Shown here in pieces: positions 1 to 11,391 of a DNA stretch of 64,000 nucleotides. The number at the start of each line of letters is the position of its first letter. Position 1 is the first letter of the stretch. The position numbers and the translations under genes are program-made. A model generated the notes under the pieces. It saw nothing but the letters and a program-made list of their open reading frames with translations, was not told the origin of the DNA and searched no databases. This stretch comes from Pinus tabuliformis (lineage: Eukaryota > Streptophyta > Pinopsida > Pinales > Pinaceae): assembly GCA_031772625.1 (NCBI GenBank), contig CM062810.1, positions 450,802,014 to 450,866,013 on the forward strand, read 5' to 3'.

Positions 1-1484
1 GTTTCTCTTTGGAATTTTTGTTCTATCAATTCAGTGGGCATGTAATTTTCAAGTTGCTTGGTGGAAGACTTGAGGTCATCCTCTGACTATGGGTGACCAT
101 ACCTGGGATGTGCTTGATGGGTGCAATAGCAACTTAGGGAAAGTTGTTCAGTGAGCTGGTGGTTTTGTGCATTTAGAATAGGTATACTTCACCTGTGTAA
201 ATAAGACAGTTTTCAGGTGGTATAGAGAAGAGGCTGTGCTCCCTTGTTGTGGGAACCTTACGTTTTCATTAGGATACATATGGCCAAATCTCCCAATCCA
301 GAAATACAACTTATGAGGGAGGAAATAAATATCCTCCAAGAAGGAATCTTCACCCTACAGATGAAACACAATCAGATCGCTGCCATCATTTCAACAGTTA
401 TGGATTTATTCATAGATTAGGGGTCATTATACAAAGGAACGAAGATGAGCTCAGTAGCCTCTGCCAACAAAGAGGTCGTCTACAAATGGCAATAGAGACG
501 AGATCCATGAAACAGACCTCCTCAATAATGAAACATCAACATTTTGCTTATGTAGTTCCAAATCTGAACAAAACAACAATTCCACAGTAGGAGGAGCCAA
601 TCCAAGATCAGAGTTACAGCTATGCTAGCATGTAAATGTTGTCTCATTTTGTTTGTTTTTTGGCATATTTAGGCATGTAGGAGTCATAGCATAAAAGTAA
701 AAATCACAATTTTGTTTTTGTGGGCCTAGTGGGAGCAGAAAGACTAGAAATCTATGTATAATGGGCCCCTTTAGTTTTGAAATGATGGATCAGGTGTAAC
801 AGCTGTGCTCATAAAACAGATTTAAGAAATATAAAAGAATATATATTCTCATTTCTTTAAAGAAAATTGCATCCTTTTGACATCGTTAAATCATCTAGAA
901 GAAGTCACTTACTAATAAAAACAAATTGTGATTTATTTGGCATATTGAGGATGAATTGATGGATTGCGATGGTTACAGTGTAGAACCAATTCAATTAATC
1001 ATGCATCCACAATCCACGCATTGATGTCATGAAAATTGAAGTAACTAGGTGTTGTTAATCCCAACCACCAAGGAAATCTAAAAAGCTAGTTTTGAACCTT
1101 GTTGCATCTGTTGCTTCTTGTCTTATTGTAATTGCTAGAGCAATAGTATAGGTATAAACCATCAAAATGATACATTAGTTTGAATAGTGGCTAGGTGTAA
1201 TTGTTTGAAAAAAGGAAGTCGGTGTCAGTTGCCATGTGATGTAAGTCTTAACACTGCTAAAAAAATTACATAGTTTAAAAGATTCTCCCTTTTCCCTCTA
1301 ATATTCAGATGGAATGCGACTCAATTGCTAGACACAATAGCAATGAGTAATCCAAAATAACATCTATCAATATAATACTAATAATAAAAGGTAAAAAAGA
1401 GAGAAGGAAAAGTGGTTATTTAAATTTCGTCTTCACTGGAATATTTGGATGGAGAATGATAGCAACTAAAGAGTTGCTTGTTAT
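1..1484. other. Left edge, no gene recognised
   Basis: AT-rich sequence with no open frame longer than about 65 codons and no domain I recognise. I see no tandem repeat, terminal repeat or tRNA-like box pair. It may be intergenic DNA or very old repeats. Confidence 0.4.
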
Positions 1485-1664
1485 TTTTTTTCTTAATGAA
1501 CCCACTTTAATATTCCAAATCATGCTGGCGTGGGTGTGTGCGTGCACACACATACGTATCTGTATGCATATACCATTTTTGGGGTTACCTTTTTCTTGAT
1601 GAGCCCTCTTTTACTATCCCAAATCACAATGGCTTGGGTAACACACACACACACACACACATAC
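1485..1664. repeat. Diverged two-copy duplication ending in CA microsatellites
   Basis: Two related segments (about 1485-1556 and 1586-1664) share the order TTTTTCTTRATGARCCC, then TTTAMTATYCCAAATCA, then a GGC(T/G)TGGGT block ending in an alternating CA run. The second ends in a pure CA microsatellite at about 1640-1662. It adjoins a possible SINE on its right and may be that element's tail. Confidence 0.5.
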
Positions 1665-1689
1665 TTGGAATGAAAGCACTGGAAACACC

Positions 1690-1865
1690 TGAGTATTACC
1701 CCACTTTTTGTGGATGCTGAACCGGGTAAACCGTCAGCCCTGATTACGAGGCCTTGCCCTCCCTAAGGGAATCGAAGAGAGTTGAATCCGTGATCAGCTA
1801 CAGCTAATGACAATATCAAAGAACTTCACATTTGGCTTTAGACCATGTCTAGATCTAGACACTTG
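1690..1865 (-). mobile_element. Possible tRNA-derived SINE
   Basis: On the minus strand, a weak A-box-like TCTAGACATGG (near 1847) is followed about 55 bases later by a B-box-like GGATTCAACTC (near 1775). Next comes a TTCGATTCCCTTAGGGAGGG body and then the CA-rich duplication. The order promoter boxes, body, simple-sequence tail suits a SINE, but both boxes are imperfect and no target duplication was found. Confidence 0.35.
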
Positions 1866-3770
1866 AGTGACCACGTGTGTGTATAATATCCAATCTAGTG
1901 TGATTTGGGATAATAAATTATAAAAGAGGACACAACAATACAATAAATTCCTGAAAATGGATAACACTGGAGACCTCAGTGTAGTGGTGAAAATCATATG
2001 GAGATGAGGCTAATGGTACAAAATACTAACTCGATAATATTGAAAAATTTCAAAACAAAAAAATTTGAGGCACACACCTCGTAGATTCCCCCTGGTTTTT
2101 ATGTATGGAGGGCATCATCAATTGCTAGTTGCAATAGTCACTGGTAAGCTAGCTAGACTCTGTTAGAATGAATTTCAAAAACTCCCTGAGCATTATGCCT
2201 TAATGGAAATGGATGAGCTATCTATTGGGTGGCTAATAATCTACAAGATACTAATTAAAAGCATGGTTGACACAACTAATGGTGGTGAGGGTTAATGCAA
2301 TACTTTTTTTCTAGTCTATATAAACATGCTGTATCTTGGAGGTGGACAATGAACCATAAATAAAATTTAAAACCAATCTTTATCCTTTTTAAGCAGAGCT
2401 TTCCTACTTAGTAACCTAGAGGTTGGAAAATGATTGATATGCCCTAATTGCATATAACAAAACTGAACTTTGCAGGCTTGTCCAAACAACTTAAAAGTAA
2501 ACCATCTAGGTAATTTGCGCTTACTGATTGCTCATATTTTGTGCTAAAACTTAAGCCAGGAAAATTTGAACTTAGTTTCTTAAGACATGGTAGTGGGCAC
2601 ATAGAAAATGTAAGCTACATCTGTTTCTTGTCACAGACAATGGTGCTCAAAATAAGTCAAAAAGCCTTTGTTTACTTGCTTAAAGCTTAGGATATTTCTG
2701 TTAGGAAAGACATAACCATGTCTCCTCATTGCAAAGGGAACTGTTTTTCATGATTTAAGTTTGAAATAAGTGTGGAGGATGATCTTTTATGTGTAGGAAC
2801 AAAGCTCGTCAGGTATGACTTGGACTTGCAAATCATATCCAATTTGGTGCCAGGAGTTGCCTGGACAAAAACTTGGGAAAACCTGATGAGTCTATCTCTT
2901 TCTCGTGCATATCTCGGGAGATAGTTTCTTCTTCTGCGCTTGAAGATTTCAATTATTTGACCCTGGTACTGAATGCTGTGGAAAAGAGCTACGAGGCTAA
3001 TCTTATGTAGGGAAGAGGCTTATCACTTTGATGCACATTTTTGTAGTTAGGTTTACTTGTTTGTCTTTTCCTATATTTCACAAAGGTTTGGGGATGAACG
3101 ATCTTTGTGAATGGCTGGATAGGCCTTAAATTTCAGGAAATGGCACAGGAGAATGGCAAGCTACTAGGCAAAAGGGGATCCTTCTTCCCAGCTACAGAGA
3201 AAATAAAGAAATATAAAAGATGGAAAGTTTATTGTTAATGATTCATGATTAATCACATATGCAACGTCCATTTACACAACTTGAAAAACAGATAGGTGAA
3301 TCCATCCAACCTATATTATACAACACTACATCCATACTTAATCGTACATGAGATGCCCTCATCCTGGAAACACAAGGGATGCAGGGGATGTGTCATCTCC
3401 TGAACTCCTGCAGAGGTGTCCCCTGTCAAACATTGGTATTTTATCTCTAGAATTTTCTCTATGTGCTATTGTTTATAACTGATTCGATGAAAACTCTTTG
3501 GATTCTGGCTTTCAGCTGCCTCAGACTGCTCTTTGATGTAGCAGAGAACTAATGACTTCGCTCTCTAGTAGCTTTAGAATTTTTGTAATCTTATGTGTTT
3601 GATAAATTAAAGCCCATGCTAGATATCTTATTATTTGTCTTGTGAAGGAACAAAAGTTATTGAGGCTTGTACCTTGGGTATTTTTGATCCCTCCTGGTGC
3701 TTAGTAGATCTGGGACATATGATGGATCCATGCTGATTATTGCCAACAGCATCATATTTACGTCTTCTAG
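1866..3770. other. Unassigned flank
   Basis: About 1.9 kb with no supported gene. Short open stretches near 2790-3030 (minus stops) look faintly exon-like but match no family I know. A promoter or 5' leader of the downstream + strand gene could lie here or nearer to 5.8 kb; nothing in the sequence fixes it. Confidence 0.35.
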
Positions 3771-3893
3771 CATTTAGTGGCCTTAGATTATGTTATTTAT
3801 CTTAATTGTGATATCTTCTGGCATCTAGTTGCCTTAGATTATATTATTTATCTTAATTTGTGATATTTTCTGCATCTAGTGGCCTTAGATCAT
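3771..3893. repeat. 51-bp tandem repeat, 2.4 copies
   Basis: Units start at 3771, 3822 and 3873, each beginning CATYTAGTKGCCTTAGAT. The first two are full length (51 bp) and the third is partial. Divergence between units is modest, so this is a fairly recent local duplication in non-coding DNA. Confidence 0.75.
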
Positions 3894-4112
3894 GTATTAA
3901 GTTTTAAATGGTTGCATTGGATACCGTGCTCTTCTGACTTGGCAGAAGGCTTAATAAGTGTTAAATCTTACTAACCGCAGTTCCTGGCTATTTATTACTT
4001 TGTAAATTCTCTTGCTGTAAATTAATTTACTATAGATCTACTGAATAAAAACGTGTACGGCTAGTATGGTCAACCAGAATTCCCTGTTTCAACCCTCCGG
4101 ACTTGCTGCCCC

Positions 4113-4520
4113 CTTGGCTTGCTGCACAAACCCTGCACCGCACCTATATGGATGTATGGCTGTACTCTCAGCCTACTGCATGAACCCTGTGCAGCACATA
4201 TATGACTATACTGACACATTGTACAGTGGCAGTATTGGCTTGCTGCATGAACTCTACATAGCACCTGTGTGGTGGTACTCTTGGCCTGCTGCACGTACTC
4301 TGTACAGCACCTGTGTGGTGGTATTCTTGGCCTGCTGCACGTAGTCTGTACAGCACCTGTGTGGTTGTACTCTTGGCCTGCTGCAGGTAATCTGTTGTAT
4401 GTACAGCACCTGTGTGGTTGTACTCTTGGCCTGCTGCACGTACTCTGTACAGCACCTGTGTGGTTGTACTCTTGGCCTGCTGCATGTACTCTGTGCAACA
4501 CCTGTGCAGCTGTTATCTCG
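4113..4520. repeat. 46-bp minisatellite
   Basis: About eight to nine tandem units with consensus start TTGGCCTGCTGCACGTACTC and a shared CAGCACCTGTGTGG block. Most central units (about 4234-4490) are 46 bp; one is 53 bp through a 7-bp insertion, and the outer units are more diverged. Because 46 leaves remainder 1 on division by 3 and the unit lacks stops in several frames, overlapping repetitive open frames arise on both strands. They are artefacts of the repeat, not genes. Confidence 0.85.
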
Positions 4521-5202
4521 GAATGCACTTTGTCAACCCGTATGACCTGTTGGGTGGTTGAATCCTTTTACTGTGGATTTCTCCTGCTTACACACTTCCT
4601 TTCGGACTTGAATCTTGATCTCTAGATGAAACTCTGTTATCAACTTATCGCCCTTGCTGACATCTCCTTGAATCACTGTCCTTTATGACTCAATCTCACA
4701 ATGTCTCTAATTTGTCTTCCTCCTTTACCTAGTGTTGTTGTTGATCGAATCCATGACCCCAAAGTGATTGATGGTCGAGATTATATCTCAGTTCACTTGA
4801 GATCAATGGTTGAGATTTGTCTAATTCATTAATGCAAAATCCTTTGCATTTCATCAGATTAAACTCAATCTTTATTACAAAGCAATTAATTAAATAAATC
4901 CTTTAATTAAAGTAATTTTGCTAAGGTTGAAGGCTTTGGACGAGTTCCATGTGTCTAGACTCTAGATACTTAGATCTGTGCGGAAGTACCTGTCCGATGC
5001 TACAAACATCAAGAATAAGGCCCTGATGAACAGGGCTGTCTAGAACCTGGAGGAGCTGCCAGAGCATCATAAGTTCCCAAATGTCATTGACTGTCTGTCC
5101 ATCCACGTCAAATTTTGCACCAAATCACTGACCTCTTGTCTAATAGATTACTAGCATGGTTGTGGCAGATCCCCCTTAAATTATGCTTTATTTTTTTCTG
5201 GC

Positions 5203-5205
<3 letters not shown>
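4521..5205. other. Unassigned, with a possible decayed coding fragment
   Basis: Between about 4925 and 5150 the + strand can be read as LKALDEFHV, then VRKYLSDATNIKNKALMNRA, then NLEELPEHHKFPNVIDCLS, with stops between these stretches. The amino-acid texture is protein-like, so it may be a processed gene relic, but I do not recognise the family. The rest is featureless. Confidence 0.3.

Positions 5206-5233
<28 letters not shown>
5206..5233. repeat. TA microsatellite
   Basis: A pure alternating TA run of about 28 bases, lying left of a minus-strand SINE-like unit. Confidence 0.9.
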
Positions 5234-5236
<3 letters not shown>

Positions 5237-5389
5237 CATTTTTTGCTTCTTCTGTTACAAATTTAAACAAACGAAAGATAGCCAGAATAGTAGTTGTCAA
5301 ACCATAAATTCTGTGTTTTGGAAGTCCAGGCATTTCTTTAGATGTAACCAAGCACCCTACCCTCCAGCCAGTAAACAAACATAAGATCA

Positions 5390-5515
5390 GGGCTGACCGC
5401 CTCAGCAACAATTGGCTCATGAAGAGTGCGAGATGTTACAAGTGGGATTTGAATCCAGAGGTGAAGAATAACATTTCTCCTCCATAACCAGCTGAGCTAG
5501 ACTGAGTTGGCATTG
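5390..5515 (-). mobile_element. tRNA-derived SINE head
   Basis: On the minus strand a clear RNA polymerase III A box (TAGCTCAGCTGG, 5499-5488) precedes a B box (GGATTCAAATCCC, 5456-5444), the spacing and order of a tRNA promoter. The sequence cannot fold as a full tRNA: there is no convincing anticodon arm or acceptor stem, so this is a SINE head rather than a tRNA gene. The TA run at 5206-5233 may be its tail. It lies about 350 bp upstream of the host start codon, in opposite orientation. Confidence 0.65.
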
Positions 5516-5869
5516 GCGTTCCAGACTTTGCACCATGTTTGGTGCTATGTTTTCTTGGTGTATATCCCCTTAATTATTAATAGTGAGTTCTTTGAGGTCC
5601 CCTTAGTTATCTGATAGAATTCATGCTATTCAGGTTGCTAGCTTATTGTTTAATGAATATCTGATAAGGTACAGCTATATATTTTTTTTCTTAATCTAGT
5701 AGTTGTTATTATATTTTGTAAACTGACGTTGCACTGAGAAGTGTGTGGTAATTCACAAGGTGAGAAGATTGTGTGAACTGATGTTGAATTGAGAAGTAAG
5801 GATATTGCTATTTGGGTTTTGTAAAACGAATGTTTGTACTGTTTTCCAGCCAGACTATCTCAAATCACA

Positions 5870-6193
5870 ATGGCTGAATCACCAGAAGAGAGAGACGATG
5901 AATTTTTCAAGGAAGTTTATGGCAAAGAGTACACTGGGCCACCTACATTAAGCACTGAAAAGTCACTCGAAAATAGTAAATCGAATAAGAGACCACGTTC
6001 AAGTGGCAATGCTGGTGGTGAATCCGATGAGGAACAAGAAGAACGCGATCCAAATGCTGTGCCCACTGACTTCACTAGTAGAGAAGCCAGAGCTTGGGAG
6101 GCAAAGGCAAAGGCAATAGAACGAAACTGGAAGCGAAAGAAAGACGAGGAGTTTATTTGTAAAATTTGTGGGGAGTCTGGCCACTTTACTCAG
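5870..6193 (+). CDS. Exon 1 of zinc-knuckle/KH-domain RNA-binding protein
   Basis: Codes residues 1-108 of a 469-aa protein, starting MAESPEERDDEFFKEVYGKE. The ATG at 5870 is the first in frame. A pyrimidine-rich tract ending TTTTCCAG just upstream (5841-5849) could be the acceptor of an intron in the 5' UTR. Residues 30-65 are acidic and polar and probably disordered. A charged helix-like stretch (about 70-93, REARAWEAKAKAIERNWKRK) leads into the zinc knuckle. Cys97, Cys100 and His105 are here, and the fourth ligand is Cys110 in exon 2. The exon ends in phase 0 at a GTGTAC donor. CCHC knuckles bind single-stranded RNA, so the protein is likely nuclear and involved in RNA processing; that role is inference. 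No gene symbol is claimed. Confidence 0.92.
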
Positions 6194-6741
6194 GTGTACA
6201 TTTTTTTACCTTTGATTTGATGCTTTTGTTAAACACTATTTTTTCATGTTTATGTTATAGGAAATGGTTGAAACTTTTGGAATAGAACTGCAATCAAGCT
6301 TTTTTAGGTGGCATTTTTTTGCGTGTTTAGCTTTTTTCCATGTTAGAATTAGTGAATAAGCTTGTAAGCGATACAAGTGATTAAACATGATCTGATATAT
6401 TACTACCTGCATTAGACTTTTGTCATTGATGGTCAGTACATTCCCTGAGTCATGTTAGTATATGTATTGATAGTTATATTACTACCCACATTAGACTTTT
6501 GTCTTTGATAGCCAGTACATTCTGAGTTTTGTTTTGCTTGGCACTTGGCTAGAAATGTCTTAGATATTTAAATTTAACTCTAAATCTGTCCTCAGTTTCG
6601 GTGTTGGCATGAAGGGAATAAAGAAATAGGGAAAAATGAAAAAAAGAAGGTTGAGAACTTGAGTAGGTCAGGCTAGGAAAAATCTTAAAATCATTAGTGT
6701 AAAATTCCATTTTACTTATTTCAAAACCCATATCTTTTACC

Positions 6742-8040
6742 CATTGTTTTACAAACCGGCCGTTTCGAAACCGAAACGGCCGAGTCGAACCGAGTTGAAG
6801 CCTTGAGGAGTGACCCGGTAGAAAAACCAGTCCGGGAGGCCGAGTCATGACTGACTCGGCCGAGTTATTGCATGACTCGGCCGAGTCAGTCATGACTCGG
6901 TCAACCCGGCCGTTTTGCACATCTACTCGGCCGAGTCATTAAATTCAGCCAGTCACCCAAAGAAACAACGATTTTTCTATTTTTTTTTTAACTTTTTAAC
7001 ATTTGGCTGATTGTTGGGGACTCCAAGGTGTTTTCTAAATTGGTTAAGTGCTATTTGGGGTCCATTCCCCTCTCCTAGTATTGATATGATGTTCAAATTT
7101 CATGGTAATGTTAAATTCTTAAAGTAAAAGTGACATTCTCCTTAATCTTCATTTTCATCCTTTTACTTAAATTTTTAACATTACCATGAAATGACTCAGG
7201 ATGTTTAAGAGTGGTTCCAGCCTCATTGGATTTCATATGGAGAAAGTAGAATTTTAGATTTCATTCAAAATCCAGCAGACTTATCATTTTTTCAGGGTTT
7301 TAGGATTGGAGGATTGCAATGTTTCCATTGAATTTTGTCATGTATTAGGGTATGGAACTCGTATTTAATCAAGAGCACCAATCCCTCTGTGTACCTTGAT
7401 GTTAGTGACATTGGTTGTTGAACTCCTCTGGGATTCGCTCTCAAACCTGGAGCTTCTGAAAATGTCGCTTCTGCTCCCGTTTTCGCTCTCGCTCCCCACT
7501 TCCGCTCCTGCTCCCAAGTAACACTGAGCTAGATGATGTTGGCAACTCTAGCAGTAGCCAGTACTGGTCATTGATGGGGCCCCTTGTCTGACTCTGATGA
7601 TGATGATCCAGAGATTGGTCGAGATGATCTTGGCTCCTCTGGCAGTAGCTACTAGCCTCCTTGGTTATTTGTATTTTGTTTTGACTCTTGAGTCTTTGAT
7701 CATGTATGACAGACTACAGTTGACTATGTATTTACTATTGCCATTGGGTACCACCGTACCATTTTGATATAATGGATTGGTTCATGAGCCTACTTTGATC
7801 ATATGTTGTCTTCCATGTATATTATAATGTTGTGTGTTTGGAAACTTGAATGAAAATCTTTAAAATTATGTTTAAAATATTTAAAATTATGTTTTTTTAT
7901 AAAAAAAATAAATATTTAATGTATTTTTTACAACGACCGAGTCATTGAAATCGAGTCGGCCGAGTCATTACCGAGTCGGAGTCGGAGTCGGAGTCGATCC
8001 TCGGCCGAGTCCGAGTCCGAGTCCGAGTTGTAAAACATTG
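6742..8040. mobile_element. Non-autonomous hAT element with 8-bp TSD
   Basis: Terminal inverted repeats CATTGTTTTACAAACCGG (left) and CAATGTTTTACAACTCGG (right, reverse complement) match at 15 of 18 positions. The element is flanked by a perfect 8-bp target duplication CTTTTACC (6734-6741 and 8041-8048), the hallmark of hAT insertion. No transposase frame is present in the 1299 bp. Both ends carry dense arrays of GACTCGG/CCGAGTC, several as the palindrome GACTCGGCCGAGTC (6850-6950 and 7920-8030). These are probably transposase binding sites. It must be moved by a transposase in trans. Confidence 0.88.
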
Positions 8041-8683
8041 CTTTTACCTGGAGATTAATACAGTTTTTTGATTTCTACCATAATATGCTTATCCAATATG
8101 AGTATCTGATTTCAGGGCCATGGTCAATGATAAGTCTTGTTAATCATAGTTTAAAGACTTATCTATGTATGTCAAAATGTCCTTATCTTGCCTTTGCAAA
8201 AATCTCTATGAGGATTTGTATATTTGCTCCTTATAATTTTGAACATATGCTTTTGAATATGAAAAATGAAATATAATTCAGAAGTAATAGTTATAACATA
8301 AGTTAAAATTATTAAGCAATGCTTACTTTTTCATCTCTGTTGGCAGTATCTGTGCTTATTTAACCAAAATCTATTCCAGAATCCGCACCTGTCTTAGATT
8401 TAGCCGATAGTGGGGCTGCTGTGGTCAGGAAATGGCAAATTGCATGGTGCCATTTTGATTGCTACACGTCTTTCAAGTTCACGGAACTACCTACAGGAGT
8501 GCATTCTGTTCTTCAACTCGTTTGAAATGTAATGATGGGAACTTTCTTTCTCAACCCAGATTCCTTTGTTTGGATTGGTCTCCTTGGCCTTGAAACATAT
8601 TCTGAAATAGAATATCGAACAGAAGTTAGCAGTTAGGATAAGAGAGAATAACAATATTGCAATCAACAAGCCAAGAGGCATCT

Positions 8684-8861
8684 TCTAATTGCTGGAGTAA
8701 GATTGCATATTCTTTGAAAATAGTGAGCAATAAATCATTCCTTTGTCAGTAAGCTTTGTTATATCTCTGGATTGAATTTTTATCTAAGACAGGTATTTGG
8801 GATCAAAAGCTAAGGTGCTGTAGTTTTAGAGGAAGGTGGCTTACTTTCTATACTCCGTGAG
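8684..8861. repeat. Local duplication, copy A (empty-site copy)
   Basis: This stretch, from TTGCTGGAGTAAGATTGCAT to GGTGGCTTACTTTC, is repeated at 8943-9000 plus 15381-15493. The second copy is split by the Copia element. Copy A keeps the uninterrupted join ATCATTCCTTTGTCAG and so shows what the Copia target looked like before insertion. Between the copies lies about 85 bp of A-rich sequence. Confidence 0.88.
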
Positions 8862-9000
8862 TCAAGATTTAAGGTTCATTATTTATACATAAATGTATTA
8901 AAAAAATAAAAAAATAAATTAAAGATAATCTTCCTCATTGATAATTGCTGGAGTAAGATTGCATACTATTTGAAAATAGTGAGCAAATAAATCATTCCTT

Positions 9001-10112
9001 TGTAAAAATTTCTCATTTCCCAGCCTGGTTTGCAGTTTCACCTTATTTCTCCAAAATAGTTAAATGCCCTTTCCCATATCCATACATTCAATAATTGGAA
9101 AATAAATTTTGCTGAAAACACAAATTCTGGAAATTTTACAGAATGCTGGAAAATGCAGAAATAAATATCAACACATACAAATAGCCATTCAACACATTTA
9201 AACACAGTGAATTTTGGTCAAGGTGACCCTGGAAAAACCCCCTACAACTCTTGGGGAAAACCAGTTCGAAAGCTTCTTTTATTTCTGGAAAATGCTTTTT
9301 ACAGTAAGAGAAATATTCAGCAAAAATCAGCAAGCAAACTTTTACAACTTATTTCAGCCTTGTTGAAACTCCGCTGTACAGACTTGCTGAAACTCAGCCC
9401 TGCTGAAACTCCGCTGTACGGACTTGCTGAAACTCCGCCCTGCTGAAACTCCGCTGTACAGACTTGCTGAAACTCAGCCTTGTTGAAACTCCGCCCTGTT
9501 GAAACTCCGCTGTACAGACTTGCTGATACTCAGCCTTGCTGAAACTCCGCCCTGCGTAAAGTCCGCTGTACAGACTTGCTGAAACTCAGCCTTGCTGAAA
9601 CACCGTCCTGCTGAAACTCCGCTGTACAGACTTGCAGCCTCCTTCTCCGCACTGTCCAGAAATCTCCCTGGCTCTCTTGCTCTCCTTCTCTCAATCTGCT
9701 CATGAAAGAATTAATGACCTTTTCCTCATTTTCTTCCTTTAATCTAACCCTGAGTGACTTTTGGGTAATCCCTAAATCCAATGGCTGAAATAGATTGAGA
9801 CCTAGGGCTGAGATTAAATGCTCATTTAAATCTCACTTTCTATTTTTCAATTCACCCCACTTTAATAAAGACCCACTTAGTCATTTATTTCCAAAGTCAG
9901 TTTTCCTTTCTAATTTTACATTGACTTTATTAAAATCACTTTAAAATTAGACTTTAGTAGCTTTATCACTTAAAGTCACTTTTAAATTAGATATGACTTT
10001 ATAAAAATTATAGTCACTTTAGGAGAAAAACTAAATTCTTTTGGACACTTTTCCCTAGGCCAAAGATCAAAGCCTTGGGGAACCACCTGTCCTCCGGTAC
10101 CAAATTTCAACA
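9001..10112 (-). repeat. Copia 3' LTR
   Basis: Starts TGTAAAAATTTCTC and ends CCAAATTTCAACA. It is 173 bp longer than its partner, almost entirely because an internal minisatellite built on CTGCTGAAACTCCGC has expanded here (about 9355-9640, against about 106 bp in the other LTR). In element orientation it is the downstream LTR. Confidence 0.93.
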
Positions 10113-10128
10113 CTCCCTCTTACCGAGG
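10113..10128 (-). other. Copia polypurine tract
   Basis: Minus strand reads a purine run ending AAGAGGGAG directly against the LTR, the position of the plus-strand primer in LTR retroelements. Confidence 0.75.
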
Positions 10129-10240
10129 AAGGTGTTCCTCACCACACCCATCTTGTCTCTGAAGTAGTCATGCTTGCCCCGTGGTAAGGCTTTGGTAAGA
10201 ATATCTGCAACCTGCTCATCAGTGGGAATATACTCAAGCT

Positions 10241-10765
10241 TCACAGCGCCCTTCTGAACATAGTCTCTGATGAAATGATATTTGATCCTGATATGCTTTG
10301 ACTTGTCATGAAATACTGGATTCTCCGTGAGTTTAATGCAACTCTGATTATCACAGTAACTGAAGGTCTCAACGGCTGACCAAATAAGCCAAACAACATC
10401 TTGCGAAGCCAGATGGCCTCACAACTAGCTAGACTGGTTGCCATATACTCTGCTTTCGCTGAACTCAATGCTACTGACTGCTGCTTCTGGCTGAACCATG
10501 ACACTACTACCGAACCCAACCCAAAACAGCACCCTGAAGTGCTCTTCCTATCAGAAGCACAACCTGCCCAATCAGAATCAGTATAACCTGCCAATCTCAC
10601 TCCATCCCCCTGCCTGTAGTCCAAACCATAATCCATTGTCCCTTGCAAGTACCGCAAAATGTGTTTTGCAGCCACACAGTGAACCTTCCTAGGCTCACAC
10701 ATAAACTGACTCATCGTGTTGACTGCAAAACAAATATCCGGTCTAGTGTTGACCAAATACATCAA
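10241..10765 (-). pseudogene. Copia RNase H region
   Basis: Encodes the typical Copia RNase H signature: YTDSDWAGCASDRKSTSGCC, then SWFSQKQQSVALSSAKAEYM, preceded by the MMYLVNTRPDICFAVN end of the RT connection. In the element it removes RNA from the RNA-DNA hybrid. Fossil, part of the broken polyprotein. Confidence 0.9.
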
Positions 10766-11391
10766 GGAACCAATCGCTTGTACAATGTGGGATCCACCAA
10801 CTCGGAATCCGAAGCATGAAGCTTCTTCCAGTTGGTAATCATCGGTGTCGACATGGGTTTACAATCCTCCATGTGGAATCTGCCAAGGATGTCCACAATA
10901 TACTTCCCCTGCCCCAGGAAGAAATGCCCCTCCTCCTGCCACACCTCCAAACCCAAAAAGTAATGCATCAAGCCGATGTCCTTCATCTCAAACTTCGCTG
11001 CAAGATCTCTTTTGCAGTGCTCTATGAGTCTCTCTGCACCTGTAATGACTAAGTCATCCACATACAACACCAGAATGAGAGGCTCCTCACCTATCACAAT
11101 AAAGTAAAGGTTCGGATCTGCCTCACTCTTTGTGAAACCCATCCCTTGCAAGTATGTATCTATCCTGGAGTACGAAGCTCTGGGAGCTTGCTTCAGGCCA
11201 TAAAGGGCCTTCTTCAGTGTGCACACATGGGACTCCTTCCCATGCATCTCAAAGCCTTGTGGCTGTTCAATGTACACCTCCTCCTGTATGAAGCCATTGA
11301 GAAATGCAATCTTCACATCCATCTGGTGGATCTTCCAACCCATCTCTGCTGCTATCGATATAATGGAGCGGATCGAAGTATATCGAGCCAC
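10762..11391 (-). pseudogene. Copia reverse transcriptase region
   Basis: Contains the Copia RT hallmarks IHQMDVKIAFLNGFIQEEVY, ALYGLKQAPRA and the catalytic LYVDDLVITG. It lies between integrase and RNase H as expected for Ty1/Copia. An upstream part of the same domain lies at about 11.5-11.8 kb. Confidence 0.92.

Noticed and set aside
4066-4625. Overlapping repetitive open frames on both strands
   Set aside because: They are by-products of a 46-bp tandem repeat without stops; the protein repeats change frame every unit and match no family.
5115-5420. Frames containing poly(Ile-Tyr)
   Set aside because: Translation of a TA microsatellite and a SINE head; no supporting motif.
5444-5499. Possible tRNA gene on the minus strand
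   Set aside because: A and B boxes are present but no acceptor stem or anticodon arm can be drawn; SINE head is the better reading. The same applies to the box pairs near 54.3, 61.5, 61.9 and 63.5 kb.
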